Source: Sarcophilus harrisii (taxonomy: Eukaryota > Chordata > Mammalia > Dasyuromorphia > Dasyuridae). From it: a stretch of 64,000 nt of DNA. The position numbers were made by a program, and so were the translations under genes. Below, piece after piece: positions 32,936-44,529 of the stretch (its first letter is position 1; every line of letters begins with the position of its first letter). The notes beneath the pieces were generated by a model. That model had not been told where the DNA came from. It saw nothing but the letters and a program-made list of their open reading frames with translations, and did not search any database. The DNA lies in assembly GCF_902635505.1 (NCBI RefSeq), contig NC_045429.1:131244304-131308303 (forward strand). Reading direction: 5' to 3'.

Positions 32936-33060
32936 ACAATCCTTTGAGGCAACTACACTAAATACAGTAAGATAGACTGCTCCCAGAAAACAAAAAGAAT
33001 GAATCTCATTTCTTCTCTGTCTTCTTCAAGTCTGAGCTTAATTAATCTCTTAGAAATGTA
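32936..33060 (+). repeat. direct repeat C, copy 1
   Basis: 'cactaaatacagtaagatag', 'cagaaaacaaaaagaatgaa' and 'tctgagcttaattaatctct' recur at 34871-34995 in the same order and strand. Confidence 0.8.
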
Positions 33061-33351
33061 GAAATGTATCCTTGAGAGATAATACAAGATAATACAATAA
33101 TACAAGACCTTGTCCACCCGATAGTCTTTTCCCTTATAGAATAATTACATTTTTTCAACTGACACTATTGGCTTGTTCTTGAGGACTTTTACAAAACACT
33201 CTGGCTATATGACAACCCTTCAAGTTTCCAAATGCTTTTATGAAATAGCCTTCCCTAAATGATATGAATAGGGCAGATTACAATCTGATTATAATTTCCC
33301 ATGTTCCAGATGCAATGCTTGCTCCAAATTCTTATATCAAGTCTTTCTCAT

Positions 33352-33545
33352 CAGGGATGTGCTATATCCAACTGAAATAGGTAAGAGCTGATTATTAAAT
33401 TTTCAAAGTGGGCATTTACACTTGCTAATTGGCAAATACTACAAATTAGGACTTTATTGTTTTCTCTAGTTGTCTAGGTTTAATAAAAAGATGGAGAAAA
33501 TGTTAATGAGGCAGATTAAATTTTAAAGTGTTTATTGTCAGAATC
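33352..33545 (+). repeat. unassigned dispersed repeat, copy 3
   Basis: 'gggatgtgctatatcc', 'gattattaaattttcaaagt', 'gcatttacacttgctaattg', 'gcaaatactacaaat', 'tagttgtctaggtttaataa' and 'gatggagaaaatgttaatga' follow copy 1. Confidence 0.8.
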
Positions 33546-34529
33546 TTTTTCCTCAAAGAGCAGTATACAACTCAGTATACTATTGCCTCAGAGCCTTATA
33601 AAATGGAAATGGGAAAGAATAAACAATAAACTGAAGAAATAACAAATGTCCTATGATATTTGAGGAATTCTAGAGAGGTAGTATCCTCAGCCTGCTTTCC
33701 CAAACTTTCTTGAACACAATCAAGAAATGGGACAGAGGAAGAAACAATGAAAATATCCTTCAATATTCCTGTCAATATTCCTTCAATATTATCTGTCAGC
33801 ATCTGACTTAATTGTCAATCAGAAACAAGCCTTAAAAAGTGTAGTTGAGTGTATCAAGCTTTGTATAAGAACTAACTAAAGCTATCTCAGCCTGGCCTCA
33901 TATGATAGCTTGATAGCATTAACAGCTTTAGTGGGCAGTGACATTACTGGAAAAGGGGTCAGAAAACCAAAAGGATTAACTGCCTCTTGTTAAAACATCA
34001 GATTATGACTAAATATAGGAGTTATCTGATAATGAACCTTGGCTATGCTTCTAGAACTAGTCAACCACATTCAGACAGTAAGCTCACTCAAAATGCCCTT
34101 GGGAGGAACCTGTGAGGGAAAAAAAAAAACCTACTTGCATAAATTTAAGAACAATCATTAATTATTTGATTCTCTAATAATTGAATCAGAGATTTAGCAG
34201 ATTTGCCACAGGCCTATGACTAGAATATAAATTAAATCCTATCATAATGACCCTCCCTTCTTAGAAGTTGAGGCAATTTCTGTGGTTGCAAAGTTTTGTT
34301 TGAATAAGCATCCTAGAAATCATTACTATTCTATAGGGTCTGGAGATGAATGGAAGGCCAAATTTAAGGAGGTTAGGGAATTAGTATTTGACACTGGGAG
34401 AGATGTAGGTAGCTGGAGCATATGTTTTTCTGCCTGGCACACAGCATAATTTGGTTACAAAAAGCTCCCAATCAAGGTACAGAGGAAGTGATAGGAACCA
34501 AAGAATTTGGTACACAGCATATATCATTG
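33546..34529. other. no recognised feature
   Basis: Unassigned AT-rich DNA without a supported gene. Confidence 0.5.
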
Positions 34530-34768
34530 TAGGGTAGCTAAATGGCAGTGTCAGGTCTGAGGTCAGGAAGACTTCTGTTCCTGGATTCAAATCTGGCCTT
34601 AGACAGTAGCTATATGACCTGGGCAAGTCATTTAAGCCTGTTTTTCTTAGTTTCCTCACCTATAAAATGAGCTGGAGAAGGAGATGGTCAACCACTCCAG
34701 TACCTTTGGCAAGAAAACCTCAAATGGGGTCAGTAAGAGTTAGACACGACTCAGGAAAAAATGACTGA
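34530..34768 (+). mobile_element. MAR1 SINE, near full length
   Basis: Head 'gtagggtagctaaatggcag', body 'ctgggcaagtcatttaagcc', tail 'ctataaaatgagctggagaa', 'tttggcaagaaaacctcaaa' and 'gagttagacacgactcagg'. Confidence 0.92.
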
Positions 34769-34769
34769 A

Positions 34770-34862
34770 AATATTAATCATTTTAGAGATGAAATTCAAA
34801 CACAAATCCTTCCTGAACTCAGGTTAAGTGTGATTTCTATCACACTACTCAGTGAACTAGGT
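34770..34862 (+). mobile_element. MIR 3' fragment
   Basis: 'gagatgaaattcaaacacaa' and 'ttcctgaactcaggttaagt' then 'atcacactactcagtgaac'. Confidence 0.5.
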
Positions 34863-34870
34863 TACCAGGA

Positions 34871-34995
34871 ACAATCCTTTTAGGCAAGTACACTAAACAG
34901 AGTAAGATAGCATCTGCTCAGAAAACAAGAATATATCTCATTTCTTTTCTCCCCTCATCAAGGCTGAGCTTAAGCAATCTCTTAGAAATATAGAG
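34871..34995 (+). repeat. direct repeat C, copy 2
   Basis: 'cactaaacagagtaagatag', 'cagaaaacaagaatatatct' and 'gctgagcttaagcaatctct' match copy 1 about 1.9 kb away, at roughly 80-85% by eye. Confidence 0.8.
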
Positions 34996-35444
34996 AGCTA
35001 GGGAGAGACTTCCATAGTTCCTTCCAGCTCTTTCAAACAGTCGTTGGTGTCTCTGGACAAGAAAGATAAATTAATTCACACTAAGGTGTTAATAACTCCA
35101 AGAACTGCTTCTCTTAACAATATCTGTGTTTTAAATCAGGAACACCACACTTTTAAGGAGAGGGAACTCAACATAAAAAATATGATGGAATTCTAGGCAA
35201 CATGGCACCTGTGTAGAAGGGATGATTTTGGATTAGGGGAACCTTTTTAGTCCTCAAATAGTATTTCATCTAGTACCTTTTGTATATTAAGGTTGATTCT
35301 ACTTAGGGTCTGTAATTCTATCCAGGCTATAAAGCACATATCCTTGTTTAGATAATTTAGTATTTCCTTCCCATTTCATCTCTGATAACATGGAAATAAT
35401 ACTTCTTAAGACATTTCTTTGAGTGGTTTTAAGAAAATTCAAAG
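34996..35444. other. no recognised feature
   Basis: Nothing supported. Confidence 0.45.
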
Positions 35445-35875
35445 ACATATCATGATAAGGGAATAGTTAACAAAACTGAGATATATGAGTATTGTATCTA
35501 AGGAACAAATAAATATGAGGAATGCAGAGAAACATGGGAGGACTAGTATGAACTGATACAGAGCAGAAGTAAGCGGAGCCATGAGTTTCATTTGCACAAT
35601 GACTCTAATGCTATAAATGCAAACAACAGGAAAAGATAGCAGAACACAGATTGATTGCAATGTCCAATTTTAATAAAACACACTTCTCTTCTTTGGAGAG
35701 AGAAGTGGAACAGAATGTTGCATGAACTGTTAGACACAGTCATTTTTTTTCAGGTAATTTGGAACAATTGATCTCATTACAAAGTAAAGCGTAATAAGGG
35801 GAGTATGTATGAGGAAATGATTTGCTATTAAAAATCAATAAAATTTTATAAAAATAATAAGATAAAAACACTCTT
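35445..35875 (+). mobile_element. old L1 3' end
   Basis: 'gcagagaaacatgggaggac', 'atgaactgatacagagcaga', 'gcagaacacagattgattgc', 'agaatgttgcatgaactgtt' and the end 'aaaaatcaataaaattttat' match the ancient marsupial L1 type also seen at 49335. Confidence 0.72.
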
Positions 35876-36300
35876 TAAAATAAGAGACTATAGAACACTT
35901 TGCCAATATGATCTTATGTATATAATGCTATGTTATGAAAATTATTCAATATGTAGGGAAGTCAGGTGTGAATATTTCTTTAAAAACTAAAATGTGATTG
36001 GTTGTGCCCTGATAGATGTGTAGGCTATATTTATTTTTTAGCCAGAGAAAAACCAAAAAGGAAAAACAAGAACGAGTATACAAGAGAAAACTAATGAAAA
36101 TAATTCAAGTGAAAGTACCTTTGTTGTTTATTGTTATTTTCTGGAAACTGAATTGCAACTCCCCTGCAATTCTCCTACAGTAGTAACCTCTCAAACTCCC
36201 CCGTGCCTCAGGACCCTTATTCAATAAACCAAAATGAACCAAATGGAAATAAAGTTCAAGAGGAGCAATCCAGATATCTATATCTTGTTCTTAGATCTAA
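35876..36300. other. no recognised feature
   Basis: Nothing supported. Confidence 0.45.
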
Positions 36301-36310
36301 CCTTATAATG

Positions 36311-36456
36311 TACTTTTTTTCCCTAAGCCAATTGGGGTTAAATGACTTTCCCAGGGTCACACAGCAAGGAAGAGTTAAGTATCTGAGACCAGATTTGAAT
36401 TCAGGTCCTCCTGATTTCAGGGCTGGTGCTCTATCCACTGTACCACCTAAGGGCCC
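36311..36456 (-). mobile_element. WSINE-type SINE
   Basis: Reverse complement SINE (ccaattggggttaaatgac ... ggctggtgctctatccactg) with poly-T start, flanked by ccttataatg (36301-36310 and 36457-36466). Confidence 0.93.
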
Positions 36457-36639
36457 CCTTATAATGCTCTTATAGTAATATATAGTATTGTATAATTACA
36501 CTATTATATTGCACTCCAAAGTACAATCCTGAAAGAAAAATTCTTTTCCTTGTTGGATTTCTCAGGAAAAGCATTAACACTTATTAAGTATTAAAGAGTG
36601 GATATAGAAGACACTTTGGATAAAATCCAATACAGCAAT

Positions 36640-36745
36640 TTATTTTTTACAGATGAGGAAATTGAAGTTGACATAGTTAAAATCAGAGGCAATGACAAAG
36701 CCAAGATGAAAATTCAGCTTTTTTAACTTACAGTTCCTTCAAGGT
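36640..36745 (+). mobile_element. MIR fragment
   Basis: 'ttattttttacagatgagga', 'aaattgaagttgacatagtt' and 'agatgaaaattcagcttttt'. Confidence 0.6.
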
Positions 36746-37160
36746 TATCAAGAAATAAGATTTCCATAAATGGTGGTATTATGTAGGATAGGAGCATTTT
36801 AACTGAATTAAATGACACGTTAGCTATACTTCTCATCACCCTATTCCAAACACATACTGTTATACCTACACAGAGCAAGTACAATACTTTTTCCCAAAAG
36901 GTGACAGAAAGATGAAATTTTTAGTGATACATTACAGCCTTGTTGTTGTACAAATTATTAAAATGACCTAAGTCAGCACCAGATACCTTACCTAGTCAGC
37001 ATCACTAAGATACTGCCTACACTCAAGATCATGACTTTCTTTTGTCAGAAACTTTGCCATCAATAATTGTTCTTCTATTTTGTAAACCACAAAGCTAGTG
37101 CTGATGCCTTGTACCCAAGAAGGGAGAAGCCAAATAAATTCTGCTCTTCTTTGATCATCC
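36746..37160. other. no recognised feature
   Basis: Nothing supported. Confidence 0.45.
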
Positions 37161-37345
37161 GCTTAGAGCTGGAAGGGAGCCTAGAAATCATAGGTTCATA
37201 AATCTAGAGCTGGGAGAAACCTCAGAAGCCATTTCATCTGATCCTTTCATTTTTCAAGGTAAAATGACTGGCCCAAGGCCATTTAAGCAGTGGACAAACC
37301 CACCCCCCAATCCAAATTCAACATTCTTCCTAACACATCACCCTC
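37161..37345 (+). mobile_element. MIR-type SINE with partial internal repeat
   Basis: 'cttagagctggaagggagcc' and then 'tctagagctgggagaaacct' repeat the SINE start; 'aaaatgactggcccaaggcc' follows. Confidence 0.68.
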
Positions 37346-40194
37346 TCTCTCCCTGACATGTGCAATTGCATGCTTTGTTCAAGTCAAAATCTTCCCTAGT
37401 AATAGGACCAGGAGATTGGGAGACAAAGGGAGCATCAGACCTCTCCCAGCTCCCCTGTATCAGCCCAAACATTTGTCCAGAAGAAAACTACTTTTTCAAC
37501 TTGAGATTCCCCCAACCAAAATTTGACCCCTTCCTGATATCTTGAGTCAAGGAGAAGTTGCCTAACAGCAGTTTTCAAAGAAGGCTGGAGAATGTATAAA
37601 ACATCTGGTCAAAAACAACTAAGACCCAAGGACAAAACTCTCTGAGGAAACATCGTGGAATCGAGAGAGCTTATTGACAACACACATCCAACAAGCAAAC
37701 ATCCAAAACGTGACAGTGACCAACACAGAAGCGATTTTCTGAATGATAGTTTTTCTTTTTATTCTGGTTGGGAAAAAAAAAAAAACTCTGGATAATTAAA
37801 GTAGGAGCGGAGACTTACTAATCTTATCTCATGGGAGAGTCCAGAAATGCCCATGGGCAGGATCCTCTTCAGTGTTCTGGGGCATCCGTCCAGAAGGGCA
37901 GGCTCCCCCTCCTCCCCCACCTCCAGGTGGAGGATCTCCAGCCTCAGTCACTCCTTGGAGGATGGCTGGAGCCTCCTTTCTCTACTGAAATAAAGGGCTG
38001 CTCTCCCACGACTGAAAATATTTGCGATGTGCCAAGCAGATGGTCCCACGCTTATCAGCAGAAGCTCTGCTTCCCATGGCATCATTCAGTGACACATCTG
38101 AGGGAAAATCTTCACACTGAACTGCAGTGGGCATGGAGGGGAGAGTGACATATGAAAATGGACCTGCTTCGGAGTCCAGTGAGGGGACTGAGCACATATG
38201 GTCTGAAGGACAAAGGGATGGATGACCTAAACTCATGGGAGCAGGAAGGGAAAAACTGACGGGGGGAAAACAGCTCCTTCCCCTCTTCTTTTTCTGCCTA
38301 CCATATGTACAATTAAGTCTATACGATCAAAGTGACCCCATTGGACAAATACAAGAAAAACTAGTTAGCTGGGAGGTTGGAGATAGCAGTGAAGGCTATA
38401 TCAGGATGCTCTGAGCATTCTCCTTACTTACCTAATTCTGGAAACTTTTTCCTGGGAGCAAGGGCTAAAATCAGAACTCAGATTTCTTCCTATACAAACA
38501 GAAATCTAATATCTATTCACTTATATGTAACTTCTCCCCTTTTTCCATTACCTTCCTTTAGCAGAATTATAAGAAATGGCCAAAAAACCTCATACTAGGG
38601 TTTCCCTTTTTTCTAGATTATATCTTCAAGAAGGCATATGTTAGCACAAAGTCAACAGCATGAGGAAGAACAAATAACCTAGAGAATGGATCAGTTTTAA
38701 AAAGAGAGAAGGGAACTTCACACTCTATGGCAAAGAAATAGTTATGAAATTACATTTCTTCAGTTTGTTTTCTATAATAATCAAGACCAAACACACACAA
38801 AAGGATGGGAGCCAAGTCTGTCATGGGAAGATGGACCAGCTGTTCTGGTCTTCCTATAGAAAGAAGGAAATAAAAGGAAAATAAATCCCTAAAATCACTC
38901 CACCTCAAGCCCAAACTGGGGGACTCCAAATGCCTCCCAATTTGCCTGCCCAATTTGTCCCTCAAACTCATGGAACACACTTCCATTACCTGATTCTTAT
39001 TCCTCCAGGTATGTGAGAGTCCTGTCCATTGGAGTAGCTGGCATTTCTCAGAGAAAGCCTGGAAACTGAATATAAGGAACCATCAAAACAAGGCTAGTAC
39101 AAGACAAAAGGGAAGACACCAGTTTGTAGACAGGGATACATACAATTCTTCCATTCACACACAAAGGACAATAAGAATAGCATAAAAATAACAGGCCAAT
39201 TGGAAATGAGATGATGGCCATTACAGATGAGAAGAGACACTGAAGGCAGGAAAGAACAAAGAAAAGGGCAACGAGAAAGAAAGACAGAAGGAACTTCCCT
39301 GTTCTCCCATTTTGCAGTCTTTTTTTTTCCCCCAGGGAATGAGGGACCATCCAGATTATATGAAAGATTCATTCTGTTCCTCTTGGGGGCTGTGAAAGCC
39401 CAGTTGTAACTGGAAGAGAGCCTGTGATGTCATTATTTAAGTCAACAGATCTGAGCTACTTACCAGTTTGCTCTTCCAACTCTTAAGAGAGCTGAAGAGT
39501 CTGTCCATACTGTGGAGAGATTGGTTAGCACGAGTCTAGCCAGAGGGTGAGAGAAGAAGGGACCAGCTGGAAGCTGGAGGGACCACCTGGCTAAGAGGAT
39601 TGACCCACAGTGAGCAATGGAAACTCTCAATGCAGTGGATCCTTTATTTTTTTCTCCCTTCTTGAGTGGGTAGGAGAAGGTGACAATTGTTTTTGTGACT
39701 AATTGGCACCACTAGTTAGGCAGGAACTGCTACAGATGGGACTTGAGTTTCATTTGTGGTGGATAATGATTTATACTTAGGGAAAATACAGCGAGTCTGT
39801 AAAAATAAAACTGCCGGCGTTTAAGCTACAAATAGGTTGGCTATTTCTGTGCTTGAATTGTCTTTGTGAGTAATCATCTTTCTCAGTGAGAGGTGGTAAC
39901 GAATGGTGGGAATGGGAGAACATAGAGAAAGGCCAAGAGAGCCAAAGACAGTTTGTAGAAAAGAGCAATCTATGTTCTCCCACTTTTCAGTATGGTAGGA
40001 CAAAACTATAATGAGGATGAGGTCAATGGGGCTTTGGCTCAGGGCAATGAATTTAGCAGGTGCTCCCAAAATCTGAAGTCCTTGAGCAGATAGAAATAAG
40101 AGAGATTAGCACTTATTTGGCCTCCCATTGAACACCCTCCTATGCTCTAGTGCAGGCTGATAGCTTCCTGGCAATTTATTGCACAAAAAGTTGC
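37346..40194. other. 2.8 kb of unique-looking DNA with a GC-rich patch
   Basis: No repeat family recognised. The patch 37830-38260 is GC-richer than its surroundings and has open frames on both strands (105 codons plus, 84 codons minus) without a known domain; it could be a regulatory element or a non-coding exon. CpG is not enriched enough to call an island. Confidence 0.45.
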
Positions 40195-40312
40195 TTTGGA
40201 ATGTTGAGATGTTAATGGATTTACCCAAAGTTTTACAGTCAGTATATGGCAGTGGTGAGACTTGAACCTGAATCTTCTGTCTTCAAGACCAGTTCGTTAT
40301 TCAACCAAATCT
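40195..40312 (+). mobile_element. MIR fragment
   Basis: 'ggatttacccaaagttttac', 'gtggtgagacttgaacctga' and 'cttctgtcttcaagaccag'. Confidence 0.6.
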
Positions 40313-40319
40313 CATTTAG

Positions 40320-40435
40320 CACTTTGTAATTAATTAAATACATAATTTAATATAATTTTTATATATTCACATATATAATATATATCATATATAATTTAAT
40401 ATAAATTATATAAGTTATAAGAAAAATAAGAATCT
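40320..40435. repeat. AT-rich low-complexity tract
   Basis: Long A/T-only runs built of TATAATTTAATATAA-like words. Confidence 0.8.
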
Positions 40436-40605
40436 TTAAAAATGTAGGATTAGGGTCTGCTTTACTCATGCTTTGTTTAATTGAGGGCATGCTTTGTATC
40501 TGTTGCCCAAGTTGCTATTTTTTTCACTTCCCCTGAAAATTTTCTAGATAGGAGTCTGTTTAGATATAGTTCAGGAAAGATATTCTCTGTTTCTCTCTGT
40601 GTCTA

Positions 40606-40606
40606 C

Positions 40607-40644
<38 letters not shown>

Positions 40645-40658
40645 GTCTCTCTATACAT
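40606..40658. repeat. (CT)n simple repeat
   Basis: CT run with a few G interruptions. Confidence 0.95.
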
Positions 40659-40902
40659 TTACAATCTTTCCAATGTTGCTTAGCAAAAGAAAAAGCTAGT
40701 ATGTGAGCACTGCTTAAAGTAAAGAGGATTATGGAAGTAGGCTTATGGGATATCAGTGGCAAGACTATTTACTAGTATGGGGCAGAAGGGTCATTAAGCC
40801 TCAGAGCATTTGCATACGTTCCTCAGGCTTCAAAATAAATTTGATATTGGACAACAGCTAAATTTTAATTTCATCTCTGGTCTCATATCTCTCATTTGAA
40901 AT
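40659..40902. other. no recognised feature
   Basis: Nothing supported. Confidence 0.4.
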
Positions 40903-41640
40903 TTTTAAACTTAATTTTATTTTTTATTTTGAAGTTACATACAAAAAGAACATTTTCATAGACACATTTGAACATAAAAAAGGGATTTTTAAGAAACCAA
41001 GAATCTCCATTTGATACTGCTTGTTTTTGTTTTTTTAAATATATAACACACACTACTTTTCAAAACTTTTCCATTTGTCTGTTTTTCCTTCTAAAGTTCT
41101 GAAAAAAAAGTAAAGTTATGTCTTCTCCTGTGTATTTTAAACAATAGACCTAATTCAAAAGTGATGTCACTACTACTAATCCTTTTCTCCTCAATACCTC
41201 CCCTAATGCAATTAAAAAAACCAAGAGAAATGAAGAAAAAACTATCCCTCCCCTTTTTTTTTTAAACAAATAAGAATAATTATGGAAAACTAAACCACAC
41301 AGTAGCCATGTCCACATTAGTGGACATTTTTTTCTGATCCTAAGTCCATTCCAGCTCTTAGAGGAGACAGGTAATACATTTCATCATAGGTCCTCTAAAG
41401 ATTAAGTTGGTCATTGCATTATCCAACATCCTTAAATCTTTCAAAGTTGTTTTTCATTAATGTTGTTTTCTTTGTAAAAATTGTTCTCCTAATTTGTCTC
41501 ATATAATTTTAAACTATTTCATAGCATCCAGTCTCACCTAAATCATTTCTTTAATGATTTCTTACAGTGCAATAACATTCTATTATATTCATATACCACA
41601 ATTTATTCAACTACTTTCTGGTAAATATTCCTTACGGTTT
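40903..41640 (-). mobile_element. old L1 3' region
   Basis: Reverse-strand wording: 'aacttaattttattttttat', 'tgatttcttacagtgcaata', 'atattcatataccacaattt' (the WYMNIMEYY zone) and 'aactactttctggtaa'. Strongly diverged. Confidence 0.65.
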
Positions 41641-41649
41641 GGTTTTTTT

Positions 41650-42392
41650 CTTCTATTCTTTTAATTCCTTCTCCTCAGCTCCCCTCTTACCTTTTACTCC
41701 TTCCCCGTCTCCTGCAGGATCAGGAAGTTTGTTTTGCTTTCTATTGTTACTTTTCCAGAATAATCTTCCTTCTTAACCAAATCTAGCCTTGTTTCCACCA
41801 GTTTCCCTATTGAGTTTGATACGTTTCTACTGCAAAATTAGTATGTACTCAACTCTCTTTTGTCTAGTTCTGAAAAAAGTGGGGTTCATTTGATGCCTGC
41901 TGCCCTCTCCCTTTATTCTATATTTGTATACTCTTCTCATACATTCTCCTTCCTTCCTCCTTTTTCATTAGTCTATCCTTCCTCTTACTTTCCCTTCTCT
42001 TTCCCCTCTTAAAAATCTAAAAAATGTAATAAATTCACATACTCCCAGAAACCTCTGGTTCTTCTTCTTTAACTCTCTCAATACCCTTCAAAGACATTTT
42101 GTTTCTAAGGAGATTAATTTCTTCCCCATCTGTTAGAATATTAACACTAAAAATTATTTGGTTCTTTTCAATTGCTTAAATAAATTTAGCTTTCTAGCTT
42201 TCTCTGACTTCTTATGTTTGTGAATCAAGTTCTTACTCAGCTCCAATTCTTTTCATTAGAAATATTTCAAAATATTCTATTTCTTTAAAGATAGAGGTTT
42301 TTCACTTGTAGTGTGATACTCTGCTTTTCAGGTTAAGTCATTTTTGGTCATAAGTCCATGTCTTTTACCTTTTAGAATATTGTATTTCCAAG
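41650..42392 (-). mobile_element. HAL1 3' UTR and ORF1 end (left part)
   Basis: Antisense ORF1 C-terminal wording 'ggttaagtcatttttggtca', 'taagtccatgtcttttacct' and 'tagaatattgtatttccaag', preceded by a pyrimidine-rich 3' UTR. The element resumes at 44041. Confidence 0.62.
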
Positions 42393-43110
42393 TCATCCTC
42401 TAATTGATAAATGGTCAAAGGATATAAAGAGACAATTTTCAGATGAAAAAATTGAAACTATTTCTAGTCACATAAAAAATGCTTTAAATCACCATTCATC
42501 AGAGAAATGCAAGTAAGACTACTCTGAGACACCACTACACACCTCTCAGATTGGCTAAGATGGCAAGAAACAATAATGAAGAATGTTGGAGGGGATGTGG
42601 GAAAACTGGGACATTGATACATTGTTGGTGGAGTTGTGAACAGATCCGACTAATCTTGAGAGCAATTTGGAACTATGCTCAAAGGGTTATCAAACTGTAC
42701 ATACTCTCTGATCCAGCAGTGTTTCTATTGGGCTTATACCCCAAAGAGATCTTAAAGGAGCGAAAGGGACCCATATGTGCAAATATGTTTGTGGCAGCCC
42801 TCTTTGTAGGATCATTGGAGAATGGCTGAATAAATTATGGAATATGAATATTATGGGATATTATTTTTCTGTAAGAAATGACCAGCAAGATGTATACAGA
42901 AAGGCTTGATGATACATGAACTGATGCTGAGTGAAGTGAGCAGAACCAGGAGATCATTGTGCATGACAACATCAATATTACATGGTGATCAATTGTGATG
43001 AATGTGACTCTTTCCAACAATGAGATGATTCAGGCGAGAGAATCATCTGCACCCAGAGAGAGGACTGTGGGGACTGAGTGTGGATCACAGCATGGCATTT
43101 TCACTTTTTG

Positions 43111-43844
43111 TTCTTATTGGTATGTAAGAAAATTTAAACAAAAACCATTCAAAGCAATACAATAATTATCATCAGTGTTAACTAGCATCAAGTCTCCTTG
43201 TATCTTAGTAACCCATTCTTAATATCTATACAATCAACACATTGAGTCCCAGATTTCTCATGTCATTATCTGTTCCCTAGATATCTTTTCTTAGACAATA
43301 TTTATTATTTTTCTATTTAATTTTTTTTATTTTCAAAACATATGCATAGTTTTCAACATTCACCTTTGAAAAACCTTGCGTTCCAAATTTTTTTCTCCCT
43401 CCTTTTTCTCCACTCCTTTCCCTAGATGGCAAGAAATCAAATATGTTAAACATGTATAATTCGCCTATACTTATTTCCACAATTATCTTGCAGATCAGAT
43501 CAAGAAAAATCAAGATCAAAAAGGAAAAAAAGAGAAAGAAAACAAAATGCAAGCAAACTACAACCAAAAAAAGTGAAAATTCTATGTTGTGATCCACACT
43601 CTCTGGGTGCATTCACAAGATTGGGTCTTCATCACAACACCTTTGGAACTGCCTGAGGTATTTAAAAATTGTTAAATATTTAATGAAACAACATCTTTCC
43701 TGATGTTTTCCTAACAGTTAACATTTCATTTATCTTTTATAAGCTAAACTACCCATATTCTGGGGCTTCAGACATACAGCAAATATCTGATAGTTGACTC
43801 ATCTTTAATATATTGAAGCTACATCTTAAACCACCTATAGACTT
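43111..43844. other. non-L1 insert within an L1 3' UTR
   Basis: About 385 bases of DNA with no recognised family, interrupted by an L1 tail at 43321-43658. It separates two halves of one L1 3' UTR ('cactttttgtt' before, 'acttgcattttgttttct' after). It may be an unknown transposon, an LTR fragment or captured DNA. Confidence 0.6.
43321..43658 (-). mobile_element. L1 3' end (subfamily B)
   Basis: 'attttttttattttcaaaac' through 'caagaaaaatcaagatcaaa' to 'ctttggaactgcctgag'. A short tatttaa repeat borders both sides (43314-43320, 43659-43665). Confidence 0.85.
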
Positions 43845-44040
43845 GCATTTTGTTTTCTTTCTCATTTTTTCCTTTTTGGTCTGATTTTTTTCTTATGCAG
43901 CATGATAGCTGTGGCTGTCTGTTGGAGGGGAAAGGGAAGGAGAAAAAAAGTTTGGAACGTTTTGCAAGGCTGAATGTTGAAAATTATCTAAACATATGTT
44001 TTGAAAATAAAAAAATTTAGTAAAAATATTGTATTCCAAG

Positions 44041-44420
44041 ATCTTTTCTCATTTACTATAGAAGCTTCCAGGTTTTGTGTAATCCTAACTGTGGTTCCTT
44101 GGTACTTGAACTATCTTTTTCTGAATGTATTATTTTTTCTTTAACATGGCAGCTCTGGATTTTGGTTAGGACATTCATGGAACCATCACTTTGAGGTTCC
44201 TCTCAAACATGATGAATTTTTTCATCTGTATTTTGTTCTATGATTTTGGACAGAGTTCATATTTCTTGAAATATCATTCCCAGACTTTTTTTTTAAAGAA
44301 AGTTTAAAAAAAAAAGGATTCTTAAATTATTTCTTTTTAACATCTTTCCCCAGTCAGTTGATTTTGATAACAGATTTCTTATATTTTCTTCTATTTTAAA
44401 AATATTTATTTTTTTTCCAA
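44041..44420 (-). mobile_element. HAL1 ORF1 (right part)
   Basis: 'aagcttccaggttttgtgta', 'tccttggtacttgaactatc', 'catggcagctctggattttg' and 'tttgaggttcctctcaaaca' are the antisense of the ORF1p RNA-binding region. Together with 41650-42392 it forms one HAL1 split by an L1. Confidence 0.62.
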
Positions 44421-44437
44421 TATTTCTGTCTTATGGG

Positions 44438-44510
44438 AAGAATTTATATAGCACCTACTATGTGTTACTTGCTAAGTGCTTTACAAATATTATTTTATTT
44501 GATCATGGAG
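44438..44510 (+). mobile_element. MIR 5' fragment
   Basis: 'atttatatagcacctactat', 'gctaagtgctttacaaatat' and 'attttatttgatcat'. Confidence 0.65.
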
Positions 44511-44529
44511 TCATTGAGTTTACTTTTTT

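Larger units (their letters stand above)
42393..44024 (+). mobile_element. L1 (subfamily B), composite, inserted in the HAL1
   Basis: It is flanked by aatattgtatttccaag (42376-42392) and aatattgtattccaag (44025-44040). ORF2 tail at 42410-42835 reads CWRGCGKTGTLIHCWWSCEQ and AALFVGSLENG; 3' UTR parts are 42890-43110 and 43845-44024. A 734-base block of other DNA (43111-43844) sits in the 3' UTR. ORF2 is truncated. Confidence 0.88.

Noticed and set aside
36256-36438. Frames reading APALKSGGPEFKSGLRYLTL and similar, repeated at 53908-54138 and 9159-9425
   Set aside because: The same peptide appears wherever a WSINE lies; these are SINE translations, not genes.
40571-40762. 63-codon minus frame with Arg-Glu repeats
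   Set aside because: It is the translation of a CT microsatellite.
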